Assembly: GCA_963565915.1 (NCBI GenBank)
Contig: OY751494.1
Span: forward strand, 1,674,001 to 1,738,000
Length of the DNA stretch: 64,000 nucleotides
Direction: 5' to 3'
DNA from: Entoloma clypeatum
Lineage: Eukaryota > Basidiomycota > Agaricomycetes > Agaricales > Entolomataceae
The first letter of the stretch is position 1; each line of letters starts with the position of its first letter. Made by a program: the position numbers and the translations under genes. Shown piece after piece: positions 1 to 11,769 of the stretch. The notes under the pieces were generated by a model that did no database searches, was not told the DNA's origin, and was given only the letters and a program-made list of their open reading frames with translations.

Positions 1-621
1 GAGGAGCTTGACGCATATAGGCTGTGTTGCAAAGACCTGCTGCAGCTTGTCGGCAGTAATTCCGTTCTTGCTAATGAAACGTTCGAGAACGTGGAGGCCC
101 TTGGGTGTGAGGACATAGACACCGCGATCCTTGAAGAGATTGGAAGATGGATCTGCGGCGTTTTCGATTAAACGAGCATCCATGAAGTGTTGACACATCG
201 CCTTGGCCATGTCACGAGTCATGGAAAATGTAGTCGTCGTTGTCGTCGTAACCACTCGTGAAGGCTCTCTGGGATCCGGCCCGCGATTTGATTGAGAAAA
301 CTTGAGGGATGCAAGGTTGTGCGCTGCCTCATCGCTGGAGGGGAGATGTCAGAAGATGACGAGACGGAAGAAGCTGGCGACGAACGTTGAAAAAGAATTA
401 GGGAACGTCCTGAAGAACTGTTTGTGAGGTCCCAAGTCGAGAGATGCTATTAGTGTTGCGAATAGGTCAAGAGTGTCCTGAGCGAAAAGATAAGACGAGG
501 AGAGGGGGGCGGAGAAAGTGGGGGCGACCTTGAGAAAGGGCCTCCCGCGTTTTGTGGTCTTCATCATGTGTGATGAGGTGGCCTGTGGTTGGGGGACATC
601 GAGGTCAGCTGGCGAGGGCAT
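1..621 (-). CDS. RGS protein with DEP domain (Sst2/FlbA/Thn1 type), 5' part only
   Basis: This is the N-terminal part of a fungal regulator of G-protein signalling, which would dampen pheromone or nutrient G-alpha signalling at the membrane. Three exons are visible: about 621-545, then 493-386, then 334 to the left edge. The introns are about 50 bp (the second is 385-335). The joined frame reads KTTKRGRPFLK, DTLDLFATLI, FRTFPNSFST-DEAAHNLASL, then FSMTRDMAKAMCQHF and FKDRGVYVLTPKGLHVLERF. These are the hallmark DEP sequences of Sst2 and Thn1. The RGS domain lies beyond the window. I chose the ATG at 621 because an upstream in-frame ATG at 825 would force translation of a CT-rich, promoter-like tract. 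No disruption is seen. The family call is strong; the exact start is inferred. Confidence 0.85.
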
Positions 622-700
622 CGCTCGCTGTGGTGTCAGGGAGAAAGGAACGGAAATGGAGGGAAAGGGTGGAGGAGGGGGGGGAGGAGCACGAGGATGA
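622..700 (-). promoter_or_regulatory. Pyrimidine-rich promoter tract upstream of the RGS gene
   Basis: On the minus strand this is a long C/T-rich run, seen on the plus strand as gggtggaggaggggggggagg. It ends directly before the chosen ATG at 621. Such CT-rich tracts are common core promoter/5'UTR elements in filamentous fungi. This rests on composition and position only; no transcription start can be placed. Confidence 0.35.
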
Positions 701-825
701 GAGCGAAGAGGAAGAGATGGAGGGGAGGGAGTGGTGGGAATATACTCGGTTGTCGGTTGCCAATCGCTACCCTTTCCCACAAGGGCAATCCGCCTCATGT
801 AGCCCCTGTTTGGTCTTGCCGACAT

Positions 826-2790
826 CTTTTTTTTTTTTACAAGTACATATTCTTTTTTCTTTTTTCAAATGCATATGTCAACCACTCCAGCTCGTCTCAG
901 GGTCACATCTATTCGTTTCACCACCGATATTGGATGACTTCAGATTATTTTTTTCAAACCGATAAGCGAGCGGAGTATGAATAATCTAGGTCTCTTCAAC
1001 CCTTTATTCATCATGATCAAGGTCAATAATTACCTCTCCGAGATCACGTGTTGACAGGCGAAAGTGACATTTTGGCTGAAGATCAGTCTTTTCTGGGCCT
1101 CATGGGACATGTTTACGGCATTGTAACGGGCTCTAACAGGGAATGTCGAGCATTGCTGTCCAGAGCGAGATCAGGAACTCTGTCGCGGGCGATGAATATG
1201 CTGACAAACATCTGGAAACACAGAGTTTTAGACGAGGGGGCATGTGTTCCAGGTGCACTTCAAAGTCCGACGACGGATACGCTGAAAGCGTGACGATCGT
1301 GTCCTACAACAGCACTTGAATTCTATTAAACCTTCGGGAAGTCATCCATTCTCGTGGGGGGCATCTGCCTTTCACAAAGTTTTGTTTCTAAGCCATCCAC
1401 TCGAGGCTCTGTCTCTCATCCTCCCCCAATGTCCTCACTTTTCGTGTCCGCTGTCAAATAGGTCGTTTCCGTGAGAGTCGGAGATCTTCAATCTTGTTAC
1501 AATATACCCAGTCTTGGCCAACGCGACTCGCTTCCTCAATATACAAAGAACTTGGTCGCCTCGTTTCTGGCATCTGCCTTTCACCACAGACCGCCTAACT
1601 TTGATACTTCATCACCAACTTGTGAGTCCTCCAAATCAGATCCTATTACATTTGCCCCTTGGCACACATCATGCCTTGCGAGGAATCATCGTCAGGTTCG
1701 CCTCCGAGGAGCATGTACTGACCATAGCCAGTACATACACAACAGAGTCTAAACTTTTGTCATACTTAGTCGAACCGACCTGGTCAGGGTCCGGTTACCA
1801 GTCACCAGTCACCTGGGATACTACGAGTACGCTGCTCTGAGCGGCGGCGGTGGAGCTGTTTGTAGTAGTGGGGGATAAACGGATCAAGGAAGCGATACTT
1901 ACACGTGGTACTGATCGCACAATCTTGGCACAATTGTTCTGCCACAACATTCAACTCACTGCCGAGTCTTGGCCGCTGTCTGGAATCATCTCAAACCCTC
2001 CCTGGATAATTTTACGACAGGCCGATACCCCGGACAATCCGGTTTACTCAGGCCCGAGAGTCACCTCTAAATCGAGGATACGGACAAGGCAATGAATAAC
2101 GTCATCCGCCGGCGACTTCCCGACCATCGACACTCCCAAGAACCGGGCCCGGAACCTGCGATCCAGTAACCTGCCGAGCCTAAAGTTTGAGCCAGATGAA
2201 ACACCGACATAACATTGGAGGAGAGGTCTTGCCCAACCGCCCAGACCGCACCGCTTCCTAGGTCATTACTATCCAGATGGCATTTCGTGAGTTCCCTGCG
2301 CCTCATTGCGTACCTCCCAGGCTCTCACACCAAGCTTCATCTCAGAAGAGATCCATTCCCGGCGTTACTCAGACTGTCTCTCTGCCAATCAAGCATGGGA
2401 ATGCGGTTCAGTTTTAACCTCTAATGGACCCTAGCATGTAAATATGTCGGTCACTAGAGACTGACCATCCCAGTAGCAACAATATATACAACGCCTTTTC
2501 CGCGAATGCATCGACAATCCCTGCCACCGGCTGACTATCAATCACAACTTAAAGGCAGTGCAAAGGCCTCCGACGGAATCGACTTTATTGATCTTTGCCG
2601 CCGATTTCAGAGCCATTGTCGAGTGCGGTTGGAACAGAGTCGAGACGGCCGGTCGCCGCGCATTGCTACTGGCATACGAACACCGCAGTAACAGATTAAG
2701 GTCAAAATCATTTCATTACCTAATGAAGCACAGGCGATTAGATTACTGGAACCATACTTACTGTGTCACGGGACCTTCCTCGCTCTGACC
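826..2790. other. Gene-poor stretch, no recognisable feature
   Basis: About 2 kb lie between the RGS promoter and the coiled-coil gene. Open frames here are short (under about 110 codons), overlap on different frames and resemble no family I know. I see no terminal repeats, transposase or reverse-transcriptase motif, tRNA-like fold or tandem array. Some parts are GC-rich (around 2100-2180) and others AT-rich (830-1030). It may hold upstream exons of the next gene or a decayed gene, but nothing can be supported. Confidence 0.4.
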
Positions 2791-2791
2791 C

Positions 2792-3893
2792 ATGGTCATT
2801 CAATGACTCTCAATATCAACGTGATCCTGCATTTTACTCATCCTTGGCTACTGAGTACTGATGACCAAACCATCAGGACCCCGCTGGTGTACAGGCCCTC
2901 CTCGACCAGCTTCGCGGTTCTCAGGCATGGAAGGAGATCACCGCGACGATTGAAGGAGACACTCAGGTACCTCCAGGGAAACCCGATGGTCGAGCAACTT
3001 CTTTCTCAAGTACAGTTTATAGCAGTGCTCATGGGACATCCTCTTCCTTCAGTGGCATCCCTTTTGTCGCAACTTCAATCCTCTCCATCGTTGGAAGCCG
3101 TTGTCGAGGTTGGGAGCGGTAGTAGCTGCAGCGCAGTACCTCAGACAACCAACAGGGTCCCACCCCCTACAGCCCCCGTCCCCGCGCCGACTATCGTGGC
3201 AATCGCGCCGTCGGTGGTGCCACAAGATTTCCGGTTACTCACATTCCAACAAGCCCTCCCTCGGATCGCAGAACTCGCGAGCGATCAGGAACTTGTCGCG
3301 GGGGTCAAACAGGTATGTATGTCTTTTTTAATAGTGTTTGGCTTTACGTCCCACGATAGTTTGTTCCGATCAGATGAAGAAGGAACAAGATGATCTTGAA
3401 CGACAGCTCTGGGAGGATCGACGAAATATATACAAAAAGTATGAGGAGAAAGTCAAAGCAGCCACGACCAGGTGTGCTTTTGTTTCTTGCGTATTTCTGG
3501 CACCATCGTTTTACTTGTTCCTAGAGCGAACATGACGGGGGAATCTGGACTGTCAAAGCACGAGGCCGAGGTCAGTAATTGAACCCTTTCATCGCATCGT
3601 CATGCGTTACTTATTGTCCGGCACAGATGTTGCAAACTGGGCTCAAAAAAGAACTCGAGAGATTCGATCGCGAGCGCATACTTGTCGCGTGGGACGGCCT
3701 GATTTCGAAGCAACAAACGACGCTCGAGCATCACGGAGTTCCCACAATGTTTAGGACAAACGATAACCCGGATAGAGAGGTATGATATTGATTGATCGGA
3801 GGTGGGGTTCGTGGGGAAGGCTGATTTTGTTTTGCTCATTCTTAGCGACAACAGCATGTAATGCGTGTGCTGGAAGGGATTGTATCCCCCTAG
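2792..3893 (+). CDS. Conserved hypothetical coiled-coil protein
   Basis: I do not recognise a function. The best model has exons 2792-2794 (ATG only), 2877-3009, 3053-3312, 3374-3471, 3525-3570, 3627-3779 and 3846-3893. They join in frame to about 246 residues. The N-terminal third is an acidic/amphipathic helix (DPAGVQALLDQL), followed by a Ser/Pro-rich linker. The C-terminal half is charged and helical (MKKEQDDLERQLWEDRR, KKELERFDRERILVAWDGL, DREKQQ-like end) and probably forms a coiled coil. The last five exons are solid. The single-codon first exon and the 43-bp intron 3010-3052 are less certain. I have a general impression of similar unnamed proteins in Agaricomycetes. Interaction or scaffold roles would be guesses. 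Confidence 0.6.
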
Positions 3894-4114
3894 ATGGCTT
3901 TTGAGGGTGCAAACACTTGGTAACAATCAGAAAAGTTGTCGGGGTTTTCCCAGGGTCCCAGGGACAACACAAAAAACATCGAGCAGCTATATATTTATAG
4001 TTAGCAATGATGGAAGGGTCCGAGATCTGACGCAGCCGATCGTCGCGGTCGATCTTGTCTTTCCCATACTTAAGGAACGGCAAGTCCTCGTCCGCTCAAT
4101 GTCTTCCTCCCACC

Positions 4115-6102
4115 ATGCCCTATGTCGATATACACTGCGCAGATGACTATGCCTCCATCTACTACCGCACCAACACACCCCGCGGTAACGTTAGCGGCTT
4201 CCACCCAGAAAAACCCAGTGTCATCATCCTTCACCCTTTCTTCCTCGATTCCTCATGGCTGGATCAGCAATTCGGAGACCCCCGCCTTTCTAAGAACTAT
4301 AACTTGATTGCTTTCGACATGCGTAGCTGTGGGAGGTCCAGCTGCAGACCGAGCGGACGCCATGACAGCTGGGTCGACGCTGCAGACCTCGCCCACTGTC
4401 ATCAGGTGTGTTTTGCATCCCGCCCTACATTCTTGGATCCTAATGGACACTCCAGACGTTATGCTTACCCCCCTGTCACATCTTGGCCCTCGAGTCCATT
4501 TCGATATGCTGCGCGTTACGATTCGCAGTGCTGTAAGTCGGGTTTCTACCCTGGCGTCACCGTTTATTCTCACAATCTCCTTGTCAAGTTTCCCCGAAAT
4601 GTGCCTTAGCCTTACGTTATGCAATGTTCCTCCACCAACCAAGTAGGTCGCTCCTTGCCTTGATTTAAAATTCAAACCTCGAACCTTTTCTTCCCCAGCC
4701 TCAAACGGGTCTCAAGCTCATACGAAGAGCTTCTGCATGGATGGTCCCGAGCAGAAGATTTAGAGTCGTTCGAGCTCATTTTAAAAGATTGCACCACAAT
4801 CATTGCCGGCCCGGTATGTATCGCGTGCTCCTCAACCCTTGTCATTCAAATCTCACGATTTTCCAGGACTGCGACATGGAACTCCGAGATGAGGTGAGCT
4901 TCTTTCTTGGCATCGGACTTTCGAAACCAATGCGAACCTGGCTTCCGTGCCGTGCAGCTCATTGCATACTGGGAGACTCAAATGCCCCCGTCCAAAATGA
5001 TGCGAATAGCGGAGACATTGGCTGTTTCCATCAGTGTATGCTTTTCTTCTCACCCGATGTCATGTATTCTGAACAATTCTTCCAGAGAACGGCGCTGCCG
5101 TCAGATTTCTACACGTGCATAACGCAACCTGTCCTCTTGATTCACGTCAGTGACATGATTATGAACAACTCTCCATGACATCCTTATCTATCCGATGCTT
5201 CCAGGGAGAACGAAATGACATCTGCCCAAAGAAGTATGCGGAAAAACTGGCTTCGCAGCTTACCAATGTTGGAGGGGGTGCTATCCTCTATACCGTGAAA
5301 GGTCATCTGATCCTCATTCAGCACGTTTCGCCAATCATAATACTGTCTCTTCGTCATAGGTGGCTCCAACACCCTCAGCATCGTACCTGGCCACGCGTCG
5401 ATTGCCAACCAGGTCTTCTACAAGTTCTTATCCCGGTTACCGACCATACGGTCTGACCTTGTACCGCCTGAAACGTCCAGAGGCGACCGCATGAAGATCG
5501 CGCTCGCCAATCTAGCTGATATGACTGAGAACCCAGAAATTTCTTCTCGGGATCCACTCTCCTCCCTCTCCTTCTCCTGTTTACCCCCGGAAGTCATGCA
5601 GCAGCAGACAGAAGCCCTTCGCGAGTACAAAAAAGGCATTCACCGTGCGTTCAATCCCTGCGGGCCAGACGGGCGCCCTCTCCGAAAGTGCGGATGCTAT
5701 GAGTTACGTGTAACAGAAGACCATACCTCTGATCATGTTTGTCTTTTCTAGATACTCGGACAAAATCTCGGCACACTGGTTCCATGGCGGACAAGACGGT
5801 CTTTCGATCGCAGGTATGTTGTTGTAAAATTACTTACTTCCAATTATTACCTCCATTTATATCCAACCTCGATAGGAACGACGTTCCTCCCCGCGGAACG
5901 TATGCAAGATCCCGATAGGCCTGAAAAAGCAACTATTTCCCCACCTCAAGAAACGCTTCCTCTGGATTCCAAGGTTGACGGACGGTTGCGCCGGCCGACG
6001 ACGTACATTCCCAGTTCTGTTGACAGAGTCGTCATCAAAAGCCCGATGGTCACGGTTGTCGCCAGTGTACCGGTGGCATCTTTCCAGCGAATCATGGTTT
6101 GA
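4115..6102 (+). CDS. Alpha/beta-hydrolase-fold protein, probably non-catalytic
   Basis: Eleven exons (4115-4405, 4456-4532, 4589-4642, 4699-4813, 4867-4893, 4958-5035, 5086-5145, 5205-5301, 5360-5687, 5752-5813, 5876-6102) join to 471 residues. The first exon has the hydrolase-like start VIILHPFFLDSSWLDQQF and FDMRSCGRS. A later strand reads TQPVLLIHGERND. At the nucleophile-elbow position the sequence reads LALESISICC where a catalytic member would have G-x-S-x-G, so enzymatic activity is doubtful. The C-terminus carries an extra segment (SAHWFHGGQDGLSIAG, then a basic tail). The intron ending at 4588 uses an AAG acceptor. The fold assignment is good; substrate and role are unknown. Confidence 0.72.
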
Positions 6103-6546
6103 AAATATCTATGTTTTACACCTTGGACATACCTTCTCTGTATTCTACATTGCCGTCATTACCACGGATATATACCCGATATGTATCGTACAGATTTCCT
6201 TTGGAATTACCCCGCCCTTACATGGCTACTGTAGATGGCATGTCGCTGATTATTTCGAGATTCATAATGTATCGATCACTCCAATTGCAAACTATAGCAT
6301 CCCCTGATACCAAGTACAAAATCGCAATGATTCTTAATTCAAATGATCGAGAAGCATTGCCGGAAGAATACCACCCATGGGGTATTTGCCTTCTACCATG
6401 TAAGCATGGTTAGAACCATTTTTGTAGTGGGTCCGAAACGGTTATCATTTCTGTTAGTCTACATCGAGGACATCTAAAAAGACAAATTCAACAAAGCAAA
6501 AAAACATGTCCAACGAATTCAAGTCCATGTAAAACAAACTTTGCAC
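6103..6546. other. Convergent intergenic region
   Basis: This is the shared 3' region of the hydrolase-like gene (+) and UXS1 (-). It is AT-rich with no credible coding frame. It should contain both polyadenylation sites. Confidence 0.4.
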
Positions 6547-8094
6547 TCAAATACTCCCCTCAGCCATCTTGGCTTTGTAGTACCTGACCATTTCCTCCAA
6601 CCCCATGCGAACGGTCCACCTAGGTTGCCAGCCAAGCGACTCCTTGGCGCGGGTCGTGTCTGGCCGTCTCTTCTGCGGGTCGTCCGTCGGCATCGGCTGA
6701 TATACAACCTGCACCCGTCTCGTGCGAACGTCCCCGTCCTCGTCTTGGATCTTCTCAACGACCTCTCTGACGAGCTCGGCGAATTCGCCGATGGTGAACT
6801 CGTCGCCGTTGCCGATGTTGACGGGGCGCGACTCGTCCGAGTTCATAAGCGCGATGAGGCCATCGATGAGGTCATGCACGTATTGAAAGGAGCGTGTTTG
6901 TTTGCCGTCGCCGTAGACGGTCATGTCTTCGCCTTTGAGGGCCTGCACGATGAAGTTTGAAACGACGCGGCCGTCGTATGGATTCACTATGAGAAAGATC
7001 GAGGATTTGGACATGGGTTTCGAATGTGAAACTTACTCCGGGGTCCGTATGTGTTAAAAATTCGGGCGACTCTGACATCGACGCCGTCTTGCCTCTGGAA
7101 ACCGTAGGTTAGTGTCTCCGCCACGCGTTTTCCCTCATCGTAACAAGCCCGAGGTCCTATAGGGTTTACATGTCCCCAGCTGTACGGAAAGAAAATAAGG
7201 AGAATCCATCGCTTCATGATGCAGCCACTGACTATTCCTCGTTTTGTGGGTGTACTTCTGGGTCGCCATAAACCTCTGTAATGTAAGATGGTTGATAGAT
7301 TCTGCCATTCCTCGAGTGTATATGGCTTACCAGATGTGCTGCTGATTAGAAACCTGGCCTTTGTGCGCTTGGCAAGGCCCAACATGTTTAACGTGCCCAT
7401 GAACGATGTCTTGATTGTTTTGACGGCATTGAATTGATAATGTGGAGGGGATGCGGGACATGCAAGGTGATATATTTCTACCACGGCAAAAAGTTGCCCA
7501 ACAATCGGGAGGAGGCCATGAAGTACGTACGATCACATTCAATCATGAAGGGTTCCACGACATCGTGACGAACCATCTCAAAGTTTGGGTGGCCGATCCA
7601 ATGACTGACGGTCGTCTTCGAACCTGTAAAGAAGTTATCGAGGACAGTGACCTCATGGCCAAGAAGCATCAATCGGTCGACGAGATGAGATCCGACGAAT
7701 CCAGCGCCGCCGGTGACGAGGATCCGTTTACGCGCGGAAGGGGGGAGGAGTTTGACCGGAGGAAAGCGGGAGAGGGTGGTGTATGAGATGGACTTGGTGT
7801 CGGGGTGGTAGATGGACTTTGGCTGGTACGACGCGTGGCCTTGAGTGAACTTTGCGTGCTGGGACACTTGCGCGTCGTCATGGAGGTCGTCCACTCGGTC
7901 GGCGGCGAGGATGTAGTGGGATCGGAGGTAGAGGGACCGCAGGACATCGATGGGGACTTGGCTGTCGAAGCCAAAGCGGTCGAAACCTACGGTGGTGATC
8001 TCTTCCCCATTCCTGTCGAGAGTGGTTATCTGTAAAAATGTTGAGCTGGGAACGCAGTAAAGTGATGAGAAAGACGGACGGGGGAATGGGACAT
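6547..8094 (-). CDS. UXS1: UDP-glucuronate decarboxylase (UDP-xylose synthase)
   Basis: It converts UDP-glucuronate to UDP-xylose, the xylosyl donor for fungal wall and capsule-type glycans. It belongs to the short-chain dehydrogenase (extended SDR) family. Six exons (8094-8080, 8029-7531, 7477-7331, 7275-7233, 7179-7037, 6986-6547) sum to 428 residues. The Rossmann NAD motif is [12 protein letters not shown] at about residue 95. The substrate segments [13 protein letters not shown] and [14 protein letters not shown] include the catalytic Y-x-x-x-[34 protein letters not shown] and [16 protein letters not shown] complete the family signature. The first exon is only 15 bases. The N-terminal 90 residues are hydrophilic and I see no membrane anchor. 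It runs head-to-head with bystin: the starts are 72 bp apart. Confidence 0.95.
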
Positions 8095-8166
8095 GGTGGT
8101 CTTAGTTTAGGGGCGTCCGAGTCGATGTATGTAATCTTATCCCAGGCGATTGCTGGTCCTTTCATC

Positions 8167-9945
8167 ATGCCTCGCATACAGGGAAAATCGGGAAAGTCTC
8201 GACATGACCCTCTCATCGTCCAACTCGACGAAGACGAGGCTCATGCACGATATGGACGCATCTCTCAGCCAGGAAAACGCACAAAATCAAGAAAAAGTCA
8301 CAGCAATGACGACGAAACCGCCGAGGTAGCGGTCCTCTTCTTACGGCGCAAAAAGAAACCCAGTCAGACGCTCCTATAGGTTATCCTAGATCCAAAAATA
8401 TCGAAGCGCATCTTTGAGCTTGCAAAGGCTCAGCAAGATGAGCTCAGTGATATGCCTGATGACGACGACGAAGTCGACACACCAACCCGCGCGAGACCAA
8501 GCATCCATGCTATACGAACTGGCCCTGATCAAGACGATGATGAAGATGACGAAGACGAGGGTTTCGAGTATTTTGGGGGTCTTGAAGATGTGGAGGATGA
8601 GTTTGTGAGCTTCTCGTTTTATACGAATCTAGTCTCCCCTTGATATACACCTTGGGCAGCAAATAGATGCCGGTGATCTGGACACCTTGGATGCTCTTTT
8701 ACCTTCAAATATCGGCGAACGTCGAACATTGGCCGATATCATCTTTTCCAAACTCGAAAGCGGTGAATCGACAGGAAACGCTGCGTCCATAAAAAAGGTT
8801 CGTCAAGGTGTGTGGCTTCCCATCTCTTCCTTTTACCCCCCTCATGATCATTATTGTCATAGATCCTGAAAAGCCTGACCCCGCACTTGGTCTTGATCCA
8901 AAAGTCGTCGAAGCCTACACAAAGTGTGCCCTTGCCTCATCTTTTCTATCCTCTCAGAGATCGACCTCGACTTAGGCTCGGCCAATTTTTACACAAGTAC
9001 AAATCCGGCCCTCTCCCAAAACTCTTCAAGGTCATACCAACGCTTCCCGCATGGGCACGTATACTTGCTCTGACAAGCCCAGAAAACTGGAGTCCGCACT
9101 CGTGCCGGGCCGCCACAAGAATTTTTATCTCCAACATGAAACCTCCGCAAGCTCAACTTTTCCTGAGCGTAGTGCTATTGGACGCCATCCGAGAAGATAT
9201 CCAATCGAACAAAAAATTGAACCCTCAGTATTATGAGAGCTTGAAGCGTGCGTTGTACAAGCCTGGCGCCTTTTTCAAAGGCATCATTTTCCCTATGCTC
9301 GACGTACACATCTTTTTTTCTTGACGTTGATCAAAATTTCCCTGACCGTAGGATTATTTACAGCAAGGATGCACCTTGAAAGAAGCCGCGATAATAGCGT
9401 CAGTCCTGGCCAGAACAAAAATACCAGTACTACACGCTTCTGCAGGAATGCTTCGCATAGCAGAAATGGAATACTCCGGTAAGAGAGAGCATAAACCAAT
9501 CATGCCTTGTCCGATATTCACCTGAATTTATAAGGACCCAACTCTCTGTTCCTCCGTGTGTTGATTGACAAGAAATTCGAGCTGCCATACAAAGTCGTCG
9601 ATTCTCTCGTTTTCCACTTCATCCGACTCTCCAACAGCTACAAAGCAAAATTGCGGGGCGATACCGAAAAGCTGCCAGTCCTCTGGCATCAAAGCTTGCT
9701 TGCTTTCGCGCAAAGGTGAGGCCAGCACGGACTTGATGTACAGACCTGATGTACATCCCGAACTCACTTTGTTTCTGGCTAGATATGCATCTGACTTGAC
9801 CCCGGACCAGAAAGACGCGCTGTTAGACGTCATCCGAGCGAACCCTCATCCTCAAATAAGTCCCGAGATCAGGCGAGAGCTCGTCAACTCCGTCGTGAGA
9901 GGAGCAGCACGCGAGCCTGTGGATGAGGATGTGGAGATGTCGTGA
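8167..9945 (+). CDS. ENP1: Bystin (Enp1), 40S ribosome biogenesis factor
   Basis: It is needed for pre-40S maturation (20S pre-rRNA) in nucleolus and cytoplasm. Eight exons (8167-8325, 8380-8604, 8660-8807, 8863-8923, 8976-9303, 9364-9478, 9535-9715, 9783-9945) give 459 residues. There is a basic N-terminus and an acidic stretch ([22 protein letters not shown]). Next comes the bystin core: [77 protein letters not shown] and [13 protein letters not shown]. Length and order match the family. The intron before the exon at 9535 ends in AAG. It is divergent from UXS1. No oddity suggests loss of function. Confidence 0.95.
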
Positions 9946-10130
9946 TTAGGATACCCAAAGTCTAGTTCGACGTTGTCTGTGGTCACCAATGGGAACCCAC
10001 ATTCTCGAAGGATCTTCGAACGGGCGACCCGGGGTGAACAACAAAGTCAATTCAACTTGAGAACGAGGGTCATGGATAAGAGTGTGATTGATTTGATAGT
10101 GGGACAGATATCCTGATACCTATATACAAA

Positions 10131-11678
10131 TCAGTCACTTGACAATCTACAGACATTCAATCCCCAGTCATCACCGAGCATCTCATTGCTCCTTCCGTTC
10201 GCCTCGTCCAACAACATCGCAGCACACTCTGCCCCAGCCACAGGTAAGCGGAGCCTCTGAGGGCTGTCCGCAGTAGGATACGCGAGATGAGTCGGCAAAA
10301 TGCCAGCTTGGCGAAGCGCCGTGGCTTGATCCCACCAGATATGCTCTTCATATCGGACTGAGCACAATGTTTGGCGATCTATGGGATGAAATTATCACCA
10401 TTGTAAAGCCTGTCTCCGCGAATATTGACGATTGCCACCATAGGTATCGCCAAATTATTGCCGCTGGGAGGAACACCGGGAAGGATTGCATCGATGACAC
10501 AGTCGTGGGTGCATTTATAAATGAACTCGTCTGGAGCACCCATGAATGAAGATTTGTACTGGGTGGTTCGATACATACCAACGACGCGGTCTGGGCCAAC
10601 GGTTCGTGAGATCACTTCAAGAGAGGCATCCGCAGGGTTACTGGGGAGTGGTCTGTGAGGCCGAGAGTTTCAAAACAAATGGAATCTTTGCTGACGAGAA
10701 GATGAAGTGGTCGCGGTAGAAAGCTGTCAAGTCCTCTCGTCCGATACCGCCTGTCATCTGGAACATTTTGGCGTGAGTGAAGGGTGCAACATTTCGAGAG
10801 AAAGCGAGAACCGTCGGAACGTGATTGACGTAAGGCTCAGCCTGTATGTTCTAAATGTGCAGGGAACAGTAGGACTTTGGATGAGGCAAGGACAAACCAC
10901 CATGGTTCCCATCGTCTTGGCGACACTTCTGTCCTGGAATTCAAAATACGTGTGTTCATCCCAAACCGCCTCGAGATCGAAAAAAGGTCCGGCAAGCCAT
11001 TTCCTTAGAAATACGAGAGAACGGCTGTGTGCAAGTGCGGCGCTCCCTGGGACATATTTGGAGGTTTGGGGGAGAACAAAGAAAGGGGAAGAAACGGGAT
11101 AGGAATGAATAGTCAAAGCGTCGAATGAAAGTTCAGATTTGGTTGCGGAAGGGAAATGAAGCAGTGTCGGGACAGCTGGTTGGAATCCAGTCGCTGTACC
11201 GTAGCCGACTAGGCACACGAGCCGGGAATCCACAGACAGGGCAGATGAGACGGGCAGGAGAAAACTGGGGTCATAAACTGCAGCTCTCAGAGGTATTACC
11301 GCGGAGTATAAGTAAACTCTTACCTACAGCACCAAACTTGTCGCGAGTATCAAGCTCTTTCAGGGAGAGAAGGGCAGCTATTGCCCTCTTCAGGGACTCT
11401 CCGAAAGACCATGCTGCAGAATCTGGGGCGATGCCGACTACGGCATACCCTTCTTCAGCCCATTTCTTCACGGGCTCAGGATCCAGAGGCTTCGCTCCCG
11501 TCGTCCTCGCGCAGAGAGTGTCAGGAGGAGGCAAGAATAGAATGATGCCAGGACCAGTCCCTCGGCGACTTAGCGGAGGCTGGAGGACCTCGCTCGGACT
11601 CAGAACCCGGGTCGGGGTAGACGGCAGAGCGACGGGCTGCTCGTTGGGCGAGCTGGGATCATATACACTGTTGGGCAT
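10131..11678 (-). CDS. DLH-like plus SnoaL/NTF2-like two-domain protein
   Basis: Seven exons (11678-11324, 11277-10898, 10841-10812, 10757-10696, 10640-10579, 10530-10399, 10345-10131) join to 411 residues. The N-terminal half (residues ~1-235) resembles the dienelactone hydrolase fold (GPGIILFLPPPD, AEEGYAVVGIAPD, RLVCLVGYGTATG). The C-terminal half resembles the SnoaL/NTF2 fold of carboxymethylenebutenolidase-type fungal proteins: EDLTAFYRDHFIFSNPAD, ISRTVGPDRVVDEFIYKC, DAILPGVPPSG, NIRGDRLYNEHIWWDQATAL. DLHs carry a Cys in G-Y-C-x-G-G, but this protein reads GYGTAT there, so DLH activity is unlikely. The last intron ends in AAG. Substrate unknown. The C-terminal fold is the surer call. Confidence 0.75.
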
Positions 11679-11769
11679 ACCGATAACGTGATGTCACCGC
11701 ACTATGTTTATTTAACTTGTACTTGAACGTCATCATCGTATAGTTACTGCCAGTCTCCGCGAGTAGGAG

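Noticed and set aside
11271..11691. Plus-strand 188-codon frame opposite the DLH-SnoaL gene
   Set aside because: It is the reverse complement of a conserved coding exon and has no family match.
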